A DNA stretch of 64,000 nt from Pseudonocardia acidicola. GTDB lineage: Bacteria > Actinomycetota > Actinomycetes > Mycobacteriales > Pseudonocardiaceae. Location of the stretch: assembly GCF_012911935.1 (NCBI RefSeq), contig NZ_JAAXLA010000034.1, positions 1-64,000 on the forward strand, given 5' to 3'. Shown piece by piece: positions 53,517 through 61,626 of this stretch. A model generated the notes under the pieces. That model was given only the letters and a program-made list of their open reading frames with translations, was not told where the DNA came from and searched no databases. Both the position numbers and the translations under genes were made by a program. The number at the start of each line of letters is the position of its first letter. Position 1 is the first letter of the stretch.

Positions 53517-54458
53517 ATGGACGCCAGCACGCCCACCCCCGGGCCTCCCGACCGGCGGCCGGTCGTCGTCGGGGTGGACGAGTCCGACTCGGCCCGCGAC
53601 GCCGCCGAGTGGGCCGGTGACCTCGCGTCGTTGTGGCAGGTCCCGCTGCGGCTGGTGCACACCGTGCTCGGTGAGCCGGATGCGCCGCCGATCAGCACCG
53701 TCCCGGACTGGCTGCGTGAGCTGGTCGACGCCGCCGAGCGGTGCGGGGTCACCGGGGCCGGGGCCGAGGTTGTGTCCGGCAGCGCCATCGAGCAGCTGGT
53801 CGAGCGTTCGGTGTCGGCGCGGCTGCTGGTGGTCGGCAGCTACGGCGACGGTGCGTGGTCCGGGATGCTGGCCGGGCCGACGGCGCTCGCACTCGTCGGG
53901 CGGGCGGCGTGCCCGGTCGCGATCGTGCGCGGCACCTCGCCGCAGGTGCCGCCGCCGCGGGGCGGCCCGATCCTGGTCGGGGTGGACGGCTCTGCGGCGG
54001 GGGACGCCGCGCTCGAGTTCGCCGCGGATCTGGCCGCCGCCGAGGGGGCCCGGCTGCTCGCGTTGCACACCTGGGCCGACGTCGTCGCCGACGCCGCGGG
54101 CGGGGTGCGGCGGCTGCCCGTCGACTGGGACACCCTCGGCGCCCGCGGGGCCGAGTTGCTGGCCGCGCACCTGAAGCCGGTGCGGGAGCGCCACCCGGGC
54201 TTGGCGGTGGAGAGCGAGGTCGTGGGGGACAGCCCGCTGCGGGCCCTGATCGACCGTTGCCGGGCCGCCCGGCTGGCCGTCGTGGGGCACCGCGGCTCGG
54301 CCGAGGGGAGCGGGATGTTGCTGGGGTCCACCAGCCGTGCGCTGGTCGAGTTCGCGGCCTGCCCGGTGATCGTCACGAAGTCCGACTTCGCGGCGGCGGC
54401 CGATGTGCGCGGGGCCGCGACCGGGTCGACGGCCACCGAGTCCTCGGGGGTGGGATGA
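53517..54458 (+). CDS. Universal stress protein, tandem domains
   Basis: The 313-residue product has two UspA domains with VVVGVDESDSARDAAEWA at the start, ATP motif GSYGDGAWSGMLAGPTA in the first (Pro in place of Ser/Val) and GHRGSAEGSGMLLGSTS in the second. The ATG has AGGAGGT 7 bases upstream. A Gly/Thr/Ser-rich tail of about 25 residues ends the protein. Confidence 0.93.
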   Translation: MDASTPTPGPPDRRPVVVGVDESDSARDAAEWAGDLASLWQVPLRLVHTVLGEPDAPPISTVPDWLRELVDAAERCGVTGAGAEVVSGSAIEQLVERSVSARLLVVGSYGDGAWSGMLAGPTALALVGRAACPVAIVRGTSPQVPPPRGGPILVGVDGSAAGDAALEFAADLAAAEGARLLALHTWADVVADAAGGVRRLPVDWDTLGARGAELLAAHLKPVRERHPGLAVESEVVGDSPLRALIDRCRAARLAVVGHRGSAEGSGMLLGSTSRALVEFAACPVIVTKSDFAAAADVRGAATGSTATESSGVG

Positions 54459-54525
54459 GCGCCGTGGGCCGCTGGACCGGGGTGCTGACCGCCGGGCTGA
54501 CGGCTCTGCTGCTGACGCCCGCGAC

Positions 54526-54709
54526 CGCCGTGGGCAGCGTCGGGAAGATCCGCTGTGGCCCGATCCGCTCCACCAGGCCGACGCTGTGCAGGTCGGCCAG
54601 CAGTTCCTTCTCGACCCGCGCCGGCGCGGGCACGATCCCGCGCCGCTCGAGCTCGTCGCTGAGGTGGTGGAGCAGCGCGGTCAGGCCGGGCCGCAGTGCG
54701 GTGGCGGAC
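54526..54709 (-). pseudogene. Remnant of a SulP-type STAS domain
   Basis: The minus strand encodes a stretch of about 60 codons with LSDELERRGI, ARVEKELLADLHSVGLVERIG and RIFPTLPTAV, matching the last half of the STAS domain at the C-terminus of SulP anion transporters. No SulP membrane domain lies upstream (toward 55 kb), and the frame runs without stop into the end of the USP gene, so neither a start nor a normal end exists. It has coding-like third-position G/C, which suggests recent decay. Confidence 0.65.
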
Positions 54710-54861
54710 CACCGTCCGGGTCGCGCCCCCGTGCCCGGCGCACCGCTCACCGGTCCGGCGGCGTCCGGGCCACCAGGTCGAACTGCATCACCCGGATGCG
54801 CATCGGTAGAGCCTGTGCGCCCGGTGGCCGGCCGCTCCACGGCCGACCGGGGCCCGGGCCG

Positions 54862-54875
54862 GGGTCGGACGGCCC
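54862..54875. promoter_or_regulatory. Candidate DevR-type box
   Basis: GGGTCGGACGGCCC fits GGGNC-N4-GGCCC. It lies 60 bp before the small ORF at 54935 and 164 bp before the GNAT fusion gene. Confidence 0.4.
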
Positions 54876-54934
54876 GTTCGGAACGGGACCTAGTGCGCAG
54901 GCGCTGTGGCGCCCCCGGGTGCCAGGGTCGGCGG

Positions 54935-55042
54935 ATGGCGACTTCCCGCCGGCGCTTCCGGCGCGAACCCGGCCCCCGGCCCGCGCCGCCCGGGGCGGTG
55001 ATGGCCGAGCTGCGGCGTCGTCCGCCGGGTGTGCTCGGGTGA
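54935..55042 (+). CDS. Possible 35-aa basic ORF coupled to the GNAT fusion gene
   Basis: An ATG opens 35 codons of an Arg/Pro-rich peptide (MATSRRRFRREPG at the start). Its TGA overlaps the GTG start of the next gene as GTGA. The arrangement suggests a coupled leader, but no ribosome site is strong and no homologue is known. An alternative is that the region is untranslated. Confidence 0.3.
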   Translation: MATSRRRFRREPGPRPAPPGAVMAELRRRPPGVLG

Positions 55043-57804
55043 GCACGGCGGCCGCACCGGGCGCCGCGGCGCTGCGGCACCGCGCATTGCTCGCCGACGG
55101 CACCCCGGTCCTGGTGCGCCGGCTCGGTGCCGACGACCTGGCTGAGGTGGAGCGGCTGCACCGCGAACTGCCCCTCGACGATCACTATCTGCGGTTCTTC
55201 ACGGCCTCCCGGGCCGGCTCCGATACGGCGGCCCGGTCGATCGTGGGTCCGGACAGCGTGGCGGTGGGGGCGTTCCGGTCCGCGCGACTGATCGGGGTGG
55301 CGCACTACCGGCGCAGTGGCGAGGGCACGGCGCCGGAGGACCCGGAGATCGCCTTCGCCGTCGCCCACGACCAGCAGCACAAGGGGGTGGCGACGCTGCT
55401 GCTGGAGCACCTGACCTCGCTGGCCCGGCTGCGTGGGGTCCGCCGGTTGGTTGCCGACGTGCTGGCGATCAACTACGACATGCTGCGGGTCTTCGCCGAC
55501 GCCGGGCTGCCGGTCACCCGCCGGGTCGACGGCGAGATCACCCATCTGGTCCTGGAGCTGCCGCCGGGCACGCCGCCGCGCGGCTACCGGGACGCGGTGC
55601 TGGAGCGGGAGAGCCGGGCCGACGCGCAGAGCCTGCGCCCGCTGCTGGAGCCGCGGTCGATCGTCGTCATCGGGGCCGGGCGGCGGCGGGACTCGATCGG
55701 CCGGTCGGTGCTGCGCCGCATCGTGGCGGACGGGTTCACCGGCCCGGTGTACGCGGTGCACCCGCACGCCGCCGCGGTCGCCGGGGTGCCCTGTCACCGG
55801 TCGGTGTCCGAGCTGCCGCCGGGTGTCGATCTCGCGGTGCTGTGCGTCCCGGCCGCGGCCGTGCCCGAGGTCGCCGAGCAATGCGGCCGGGCCGGTGTCC
55901 GCGCCCTGCTGGTGATCACGTCGGGGATCAGCTGTGATCCGGTGCTGGCCGGGGGGCTGACGGCTGCGGTCGAGCGCTACGGGATGCGGCTGGTCGGACC
56001 GAACTGCCTGGGTCTGGTCAACACCGACCCGCGGGTCCGGCTGCAGGCCACCTTCTGCCGCGACGCGACGGCCGGCCCGGTGGGCGTGGCGGCCCAGTCG
56101 GGCGGAGTGGTGATCGCGATTCTCGCCGACCTCGAGCGGCTCGGCCTGGGCGTGTCGACGCTCGTCTCCACCGGTGACGGGGCGGACGTCAGCGGGGACG
56201 ACCTGATGCTGTGGTGGAGCGAGGACGACCGGACGCGGGCAGCGGTGCTGTACGTGGAATCGCTGCGCCGCCCGCGTACGTTCGCCGAGCTGGCCCGGCG
56301 GCTGTCCCGGCGGATGCCGGTGCTGACGGTCCGCTCCGGCAGCACCGAGGTCGGCGCCCGCGCCGCCGCCTCGCACAGCGCCGCGACGGCGACCCCGCGG
56401 GTGGTGCGCGACGCGCTGTTCCGGCAGGCCGGGATCCTCGCGGTGGACCGGCTCTCCGAGCTCACCGAGTTGCTCGCCCTGTTGTGCTGGCAGCCGCTGC
56501 CCGCCGGGCCGGCGGTCGCCGTGATCAGCAATGCCGGGGGACCGGGGGTCCTCGCCGTCGACGCCTGCGTCGGCTACGGCCTCATCCCGGCCGAGCTGAC
56601 CGAGGCCACCCGGGAGCGGTTGCAGCGGGTGCTGCCGGCGACGGCGGCGGTGGGCAACCCGGTCGACACCACGGCGACGGTCGCCGCCGCCGGCTACGGG
56701 GAGGTGCTCGCGGCGGTGCTGGCCGACCCGGGGGTCGACGCGGTGATCGCGGTCGGCGCCGCCACTGCCGCAGGCGACCCGCTCGAGGGCGTCACCCCGG
56801 CGGTCCGGGCCACGGTGCCGGGCAAACCGGTGCTCGCCGCGCGGCTCGGGCAGACCGCCGCGGTCGGCCGGTTGTTCCCGGGCCGCGCCGGGGCGGGTGC
56901 GTCGTCCGTCGGCGATCCGGTGGCCGCGCCGGCCGGCGCCGATGTGACCGCCGCGCCGGCCACCGTGCCCTGCTACGCCGACCCGGCCGCCGCAGCGCTC
57001 GCGCTGTCCCGGGCGGTGCAGCGCACCCGCTGGCTCGCCCGGGCCCGGGCCGACACCCCGTCCGCGGCCCCGGACGGCATCGACGTCGATCGTGCCCGCG
57101 CCGTGGTGGCCGCCGACCTCGCCCGCAGGCCGGCAGGGGGTTGGCTCGACCCGGCCGCGACGGAGGAGCTGCTGCGAGCGGCCGGTGTCACCGTGGCGCC
57201 GACCCTGGTGATCCGCACGCTCGAGGACGCCGTGCGCCGGTGGCAGCGGATCGGCGGCCCGGTGGCGATCAAGGCCGACGTGCCCGGCGTGCTGCACAAG
57301 AGCGCCGCCGACGCGGTGTTCACCGGGCTGGACTCGCGCCGCCAGGTGCTGCACGCGGTACGTGAGCTGCGGTCGCGCTTCGGCGACCGGCTGCGCGCGG
57401 TGGTGATGCAGCCGATGGCGGGACACGGCACCGAACTGCTGGTCGGGGTGACCAGTGACCCGCTGTGCGGACCGCTGCTGACCGTCGGCCTCGGCGGGGT
57501 GAACACCGACCTGGTGGACGACCGGGCACACTGCCTGGTCCCGGTCACCGACGGCGACGTCGACGAGGTGCTCGCCGCGTTGCGTGCCGGGCCGCGACTG
57601 TTCCCACCGGACGCGCCCGGCCGGGGCCTGGCCCGGGACGTGGCGGTGCGGCTGGCCCGGCTGGCCGACCTCGTCCCCGAACTGGCCGAGTTGGAGATCA
57701 ATCCGCTCGTCGTGTCCGGAACCGCAGCGATCGCCGTCGACGGGCGGGTGCGGGTGGTCCCGGCCGAGCCGGCGGACCCCTGGCTGCGGCGGCTGCCGAC
57801 CTGA
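55039..57804 (+). CDS. GNAT acetyltransferase fused to ADP-forming acyl-CoA synthetase-like domains
   Basis: The 921-residue product begins with a GNAT domain (about 15-175; acetyl-CoA loop QQHKGVATLLLEHL), followed by a CoA-binding domain (SIVVIGAGRRRDSIGRSVLR), a succinyl-CoA-ligase-like domain (GPNCLGLVN; AAASHSAATAT at the phospho-His position, where SHTG is usual) and a C-terminal ATP-grasp domain (ADVPGVLHKS, LELEINPLVV-type end). It resembles protein acetyltransferases of the Pat family, which acetylate lysines of acyl-CoA synthetases. Domain order is GNAT-first. GTG at 55039 overlaps a short upstream ORF. Confidence 0.88.
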   Translation: MSTAAAPGAAALRHRALLADGTPVLVRRLGADDLAEVERLHRELPLDDHYLRFFTASRAGSDTAARSIVGPDSVAVGAFRSARLIGVAHYRRSGEGTAPEDPEIAFAVAHDQQHKGVATLLLEHLTSLARLRGVRRLVADVLAINYDMLRVFADAGLPVTRRVDGEITHLVLELPPGTPPRGYRDAVLERESRADAQSLRPLLEPRSIVVIGAGRRRDSIGRSVLRRIVADGFTGPVYAVHPHAAAVAGVPCHRSVSELPPGVDLAVLCVPAAAVPEVAEQCGRAGVRALLVITSGISCDPVLAGGLTAAVERYGMRLVGPNCLGLVNTDPRVRLQATFCRDATAGPVGVAAQSGGVVIAILADLERLGLGVSTLVSTGDGADVSGDDLMLWWSEDDRTRAAVLYVESLRRPRTFAELARRLSRRMPVLTVRSGSTEVGARAAASHSAATATPRVVRDALFRQAGILAVDRLSELTELLALLCWQPLPAGPAVAVISNAGGPGVLAVDACVGYGLIPAELTEATRERLQRVLPATAAVGNPVDTTATVAAAGYGEVLAAVLADPGVDAVIAVGAATAAGDPLEGVTPAVRATVPGKPVLAARLGQTAAVGRLFPGRAGAGASSVGDPVAAPAGADVTAAPATVPCYADPAAAALALSRAVQRTRWLARARADTPSAAPDGIDVDRARAVVAADLARRPAGGWLDPAATEELLRAAGVTVAPTLVIRTLEDAVRRWQRIGGPVAIKADVPGVLHKSAADAVFTGLDSRRQVLHAVRELRSRFGDRLRAVVMQPMAGHGTELLVGVTSDPLCGPLLTVGLGGVNTDLVDDRAHCLVPVTDGDVDEVLAALRAGPRLFPPDAPGRGLARDVAVRLARLADLVPELAELEINPLVVSGTAAIAVDGRVRVVPAEPADPWLRRLPT

Positions 57805-57822
57805 GCAGCGGCGAAGCGGGTG

Positions 57823-58833
57823 TCAGTCCAGCGTCACCAGCATCGCTTCGAGGCGGCGGCGCGGGGTCGGTGGCAGTTCGGCCGCGCAGTCCGGTGCCCA
57901 GCCCATCCGGATGATCAACTGCGGGTTGTCGGGCGTCCGCAGGATGTCCTCGCGTAGCCGGCGGCGGGTGTGGGCCACGGCCAGGGCCTGACTCAGCGGC
58001 GTGGTCGCGAGCCCCTGCCGGGTGGCCGCGAGCAGCACGGCGCTGCTGGCCTCGCCGGCACGCAGCCGGGCGAGGATGTCGTCGTCGTGGGTCGTCAGCA
58101 CCGTCATCACCGCGGCGTCCTCGGCGGGCTCGCGTGGGCCGCCGGACGCGCGGACCCGCGGGAGCCTGCCGAGGCCGCAGAAGTCGGAGCCCGCGCCGGG
58201 CCCCGGGCGGGAGGCGGGCGGGATGCCGTCATGGGAGCCGGCGTAGCGCCGGGTCCAGATGGCCAGCTCGGCGGTGTAGCCGACGATGTAGTGCTGATGG
58301 GCGGCGGCCTCGGTCAGGGTGGCGTCCAGTCGGCCGCGGGCGCGTTCGTCGACGACGGCGTGCAGGGCGGCGCCGAGGCCCGCGGCCCGGCTCGCCAGAG
58401 CCTGCAGCTGCTCCGGGGGGACCGGGCGCATGCTGAACAGGCGGCGGTCGGTGCGGCGGCCGGGGATGGCGCGCATCAACTCGCCGTCCCGGGCGTCGGG
58501 TTGGCCGGGCCGCGCGTGCACGGTGGCCAGGTGCGCGCTGTTCTCCGGATCGGGTAACCGGACGGTGTCCGAGGCGACGCCGAGTCCGGCGAGGGCGACG
58601 CGTACGTGATGCAGCGCCGCGCCGCAGCTGAGCACGAGGTCTCTGCGGTCGGGGTCGGTGCCGATCAGGTGCCGGTTCCAGTCGGCGTGCAGCTCGACGT
58701 GGTCGTCACCGAGTCGCCAGCGCCAGGGCTGGGTGTTGTGCACCGATGGCGCGTGCAGGGCGAGTTCCACCGCGCGGCGCAGCGCGTCCGCGGTGAGCGA
58801 GTGGCGGAGCGGGGATGCGGCCGACGTGCCCAC
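57823..58833 (-). CDS. Acg-family nitroreductase-like flavoprotein
   Basis: The 336-residue product has APSVHNTQPWRWRLG at about 26-40, PGRRTDRRLFSMRPVP in the middle and LARLRAGEASSAVLLAATRQGLATTPLSQAL near the C-terminus. It is the third Acg-type homologue in the window and the second of full length. The GTG at 58833 is chosen from domain alignment; the upstream open frame is unrelated. A box candidate lies 36 bp upstream. Confidence 0.9.
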   Translation of the reverse strand: MGTSAASPLRHSLTADALRRAVELALHAPSVHNTQPWRWRLGDDHVELHADWNRHLIGTDPDRRDLVLSCGAALHHVRVALAGLGVASDTVRLPDPENSAHLATVHARPGQPDARDGELMRAIPGRRTDRRLFSMRPVPPEQLQALASRAAGLGAALHAVVDERARGRLDATLTEAAAHQHYIVGYTAELAIWTRRYAGSHDGIPPASRPGPGAGSDFCGLGRLPRVRASGGPREPAEDAAVMTVLTTHDDDILARLRAGEASSAVLLAATRQGLATTPLSQALAVAHTRRRLREDILRTPDNPQLIIRMGWAPDCAAELPPTPRRRLEAMLVTLD

Positions 58834-58869
58834 TCTCCGAGCCTGATCCGCTCCGCGGGCCGGGGGAAG

Positions 58870-58883
58870 AGGCCGAAAGGCCC
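58870..58883. promoter_or_regulatory. Candidate DevR-type box
   Basis: AGGCCGAAAGGCCC has inverted arms with central AA and lies 36 bp upstream of the Acg-type gene start at 58833. Confidence 0.5.
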
Positions 58884-59019
58884 GGCGGGGGACGCCTCCC
58901 GGTCCCAACCTTCGAATCAATTGGTTGCGATTGTCGGATCTTTCTGCCGGGTGGAGAGGAGTGCGGGCGGCGGTCCCGTTCGGCCGCGGGATCCCGTGCG
59001 GGAAGTAGCCGTCGCGCCC

Positions 59020-59433
59020 TCAGGTGGCCTCGGGGTCGATCGGCGGGCGTTCCCCGCGGGCCAACGGCGGCTGGGGCGCGGCGGGCTCCCGATCGACCGG
59101 GCGGGGCGCGGCGTCGGTGGCCGCGCCGGTGCCGGTGTTGGTGCCGGTGTTGGTGCCGTCGTCGAGCAGGTGGCGCAGCACGGCGCGCCGGGGATCGCGC
59201 ATGGCGCTGACGCCGCCCAGTTCCCGGCCGAGGTCCTGCAGCGGCCTGCGCAGTTCGTCGAACTCCGGGCCGAGTTCGCTGCGCAGCTTCTGGTTCGCGT
59301 CCCCGGCGTAGCTGCGGAGCTGACGGATCGTGCGCCCCAGCCAGGCTGCGGCGCCGGGCAGCCGCTCGGGGCCCAGTATGAACAGAGCCGCCAGGCCGAG
59401 GACGAACAGCTTCTCGATGCTGAGGTCGAACAC
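59020..59433 (-). CDS. tatB: Twin-arginine translocation protein TatB
   Basis: The 137-residue product starts VFDLSIEKLFVLGLAALFILGPERLP, the TatB transmembrane helix and hinge, followed by an amphipathic helix (LGRTIRQLRSYAGDANQKLRSE) and a Thr/Gly/Pro-rich tail. TatB recognises twin-arginine signal peptides with TatC. The GTG at 59433 has GGAGG 7 bases upstream. No tatA or tatC is adjacent. Confidence 0.88.
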   Translation of the reverse strand: MFDLSIEKLFVLGLAALFILGPERLPGAAAWLGRTIRQLRSYAGDANQKLRSELGPEFDELRRPLQDLGRELGGVSAMRDPRRAVLRHLLDDGTNTGTNTGTGAATDAAPRPVDREPAAPQPPLARGERPPIDPEAT

Positions 59434-59655
59434 GATCACCCTCCGGCCCAGCCGTGCGGCGCACGGCCCCGTCGGAGCCATTGTCGGCGCGGTCCCCCGG
59501 AACTGTCGAATTTCCCGCCGAATCGCCCATTCCGTGATGTTCACGGCACAAAGTCGTGCAGAACGGGTGGAGATCGCTTTCCTCCGAACCGGCCTTCGGA
59601 ATCCCACGACGGTTCCAGCGCAGTTCTAGAGTGCGCAGACAGCGGAGACGACGGA

Positions 59656-60540
59656 ATGTGGGGCCCGACGATGGACACGGATTCGGGTACGGGCGATGCG
59701 CAGACGGACGCCGGGGCACAGCCCGCAGCCGACCATCTCGGCTCGCCGGCGGCGATGCGGGCCGAACTGCTGCGGCTGGAGGAGGCGTTGTGCGCCGGCC
59801 ACCACCCGGTGTCGGGCCCGGCGGGCGAGCTGAGCCACTCGGCCGTGGCCGGCGCGGCGCGCAGCCGCATGCACGCCGCGCGCGTCCCGGCCTGGTTGCG
59901 GGTCACCCGGGGGGAGAGCCGGTGGCCGGTCGCCGCGGTGATCGTGGTGGCGATCGGGCTGCAGGTCGCGCTGCCCGACCGGCTGGCGCTGCAGTCACGG
60001 TGGCTGCTGCCGGCCCTGGAGGTCGCGCTGCTGGTGGCGCTGGTGGCGGCCAACCCGCATCGGCTGAGTCGGGAGTCACGGCTGCTGCGCACGGCCAGCC
60101 TCGCCCTGGTCGGGGTGATCAGCCTGGCCAACGGCTGGTCGGCGACGGCGCTGGTGATCGGCCTGGTCCGCGGCGGGATGGGGGACGACGCCGGCCCGTT
60201 GCTGATCACCGGGGCCGCCATCTGGCTGACCAACATCATTGTCTTCGCGCTCTGGTACTGGGAGCTCGACCGGGGCGGCCCCGCCTCCCGCGCGCACGCC
60301 CGCCAGACGCTGCCGGACTTCCAGTTCGTCCAGATGCAGTCCCCGGAACTCGCGCACCCCGATTGGGAACCCCAGTTCGTGGACTACCTGTACCTGTCGT
60401 TCACCAACGCGACCGCGTTCAGCCCGACCGACGTGATGCCGCTGTCCCGGTGGGCCAAGCTGACGATGCTGATCCAGTCGATGATCTCGCTCGTGACCGT
60501 GGCGCTGGTCATCGCCCGTGCGGTCAATGTCCTCAAGTAG
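59656..60540 (+). CDS. DUF1345-like integral membrane protein
   Basis: The 294-residue product has a cytosolic N-terminal 90 residues, then about six helices. The last two contain PQFVDYLYLSFTNATAFSPTDVMPLSRWAK, which resembles the pore-helix and selectivity region of two-helix ion channels and the DUF1345 family. An ion-channel-like role is only inferred. The ATG at 59656 has GGAGAC upstream; another ATG is at 59671. The VWA gene follows three bases later. Confidence 0.75.
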   Translation: MWGPTMDTDSGTGDAQTDAGAQPAADHLGSPAAMRAELLRLEEALCAGHHPVSGPAGELSHSAVAGAARSRMHAARVPAWLRVTRGESRWPVAAVIVVAIGLQVALPDRLALQSRWLLPALEVALLVALVAANPHRLSRESRLLRTASLALVGVISLANGWSATALVIGLVRGGMGDDAGPLLITGAAIWLTNIIVFALWYWELDRGGPASRAHARQTLPDFQFVQMQSPELAHPDWEPQFVDYLYLSFTNATAFSPTDVMPLSRWAKLTMLIQSMISLVTVALVIARAVNVLK

Positions 60541-60543
60541 GTC

Positions 60544-61512
60544 ATGAGCGTGTCGGGCTTCGCGGCCGCGGGCTGGTTCCTGCTGCTCGTCCCGGTTGCC
60601 GCGCTCGTCGCCGGTTACGTGTGGATGCTGGGCCGGCGGCGACGCCACGTGCTGCGGTTCACCCGGCTGGAACTGGTGGACCGGATCGTGCCGCACCAGC
60701 CGGGGCGGCGCCGGCACGTCCCCGCCGCGGTGCTCGCCGTCGCCCTCGTCCTGCTGGTCGTCGGGCTGGCCGGCCCGACCGCGGACGCCCGGGTCCCACG
60801 CAACCGGGCCGTGGTGATGCTGGTGATCGACGTGTCGCTGTCGATGGAGTGCACCGACGTGTCGCCGACCCGGCTGGCAGCGGCGCAAGACGCGGCCGCC
60901 GGCTTCGCCCAGCAGCTCACCCCGGGCATCAACCTCGGGCTGGAGTCGTTCGCCGGCTCCGCGACGGTGCTGGTCACGCCGACCACCGACCGCGCCCCCG
61001 TGGTGTCGCAGATCAAGACCCTGAAGCTGGCCGAGGCCACCGCCACCGGGGACGCCCTCTCCGCCGCGCTGGACGCGGTGGCGAACTTCGAGGCGACCGT
61101 CCCCGGTGGTGAGGGCGGCCCGGCGCCCGCGACGATCGTGCTGATGAGCGACGGCAAGCAGACCATCGGGCGTGACGAGTTCGTCGTCGCCCAGCAGGCC
61201 GCCCGGGCCCGGGTCCCGGTCAGCACGATCTCGTTCGGCACGCCCTACGGCCTCATCGATCTGGCCGGCGGCGAGGTCCCGGTCCCGGTCGACGACGAGT
61301 CGTTGCAGCGGGTCGCCGAGTTGTCCGGGGGGCAGTTCTTCAGCGCGCGCAGCAACCGGGATGTGCACGACGTCTACGACACCCTGCGTGAGCAGATCGG
61401 GTACGAGAAGGTCCGCAAGGACGTCAGCTGGGCCTGGTTCGCGCTCGGCACGCTCGCGGCGATGGTCGCCGCCGGGTCCGGTCTCCTGCTCACCCAGCGG
61501 CTGCCCGCCTGA
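60544..61512 (+). CDS. VWA-domain membrane protein (BatA/Rv1481-like)
   Basis: The 322-residue product has two N-terminal helices (about 10-28 and 60-78), a von Willebrand factor A domain with MIDAS motif DVSLS at 96-100 and a TGDAL Thr, and a C-terminal helix. Such proteins (aerotolerance BatA-type, Rv1481) usually accompany MoxR ATPases, but none is in the window. It starts three bases after the upstream membrane-protein gene. Confidence 0.9.
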   Translation: MSVSGFAAAGWFLLLVPVAALVAGYVWMLGRRRRHVLRFTRLELVDRIVPHQPGRRRHVPAAVLAVALVLLVVGLAGPTADARVPRNRAVVMLVIDVSLSMECTDVSPTRLAAAQDAAAGFAQQLTPGINLGLESFAGSATVLVTPTTDRAPVVSQIKTLKLAEATATGDALSAALDAVANFEATVPGGEGGPAPATIVLMSDGKQTIGRDEFVVAQQAARARVPVSTISFGTPYGLIDLAGGEVPVPVDDESLQRVAELSGGQFFSARSNRDVHDVYDTLREQIGYEKVRKDVSWAWFALGTLAAMVAAGSGLLLTQRLPA

Positions 61513-61626
61513 GGGGCGTGCCGGGGCGGTTCCGACAGGACAGCTCCCCGGCCGCCTGTCAAGATCAGTGCGCCGCGTAACGGTCAGCGGGCGGTATCCG
61601 GATGAGCTCGGAGAGCAGGGTGTGGA

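Noticed and set aside
54373..57531. A 1052-codon minus-strand frame over the GNAT fusion
   Set aside because: Only its last part resembles a real protein (the STAS remnant); the rest is the antisense shadow of the fusion gene.
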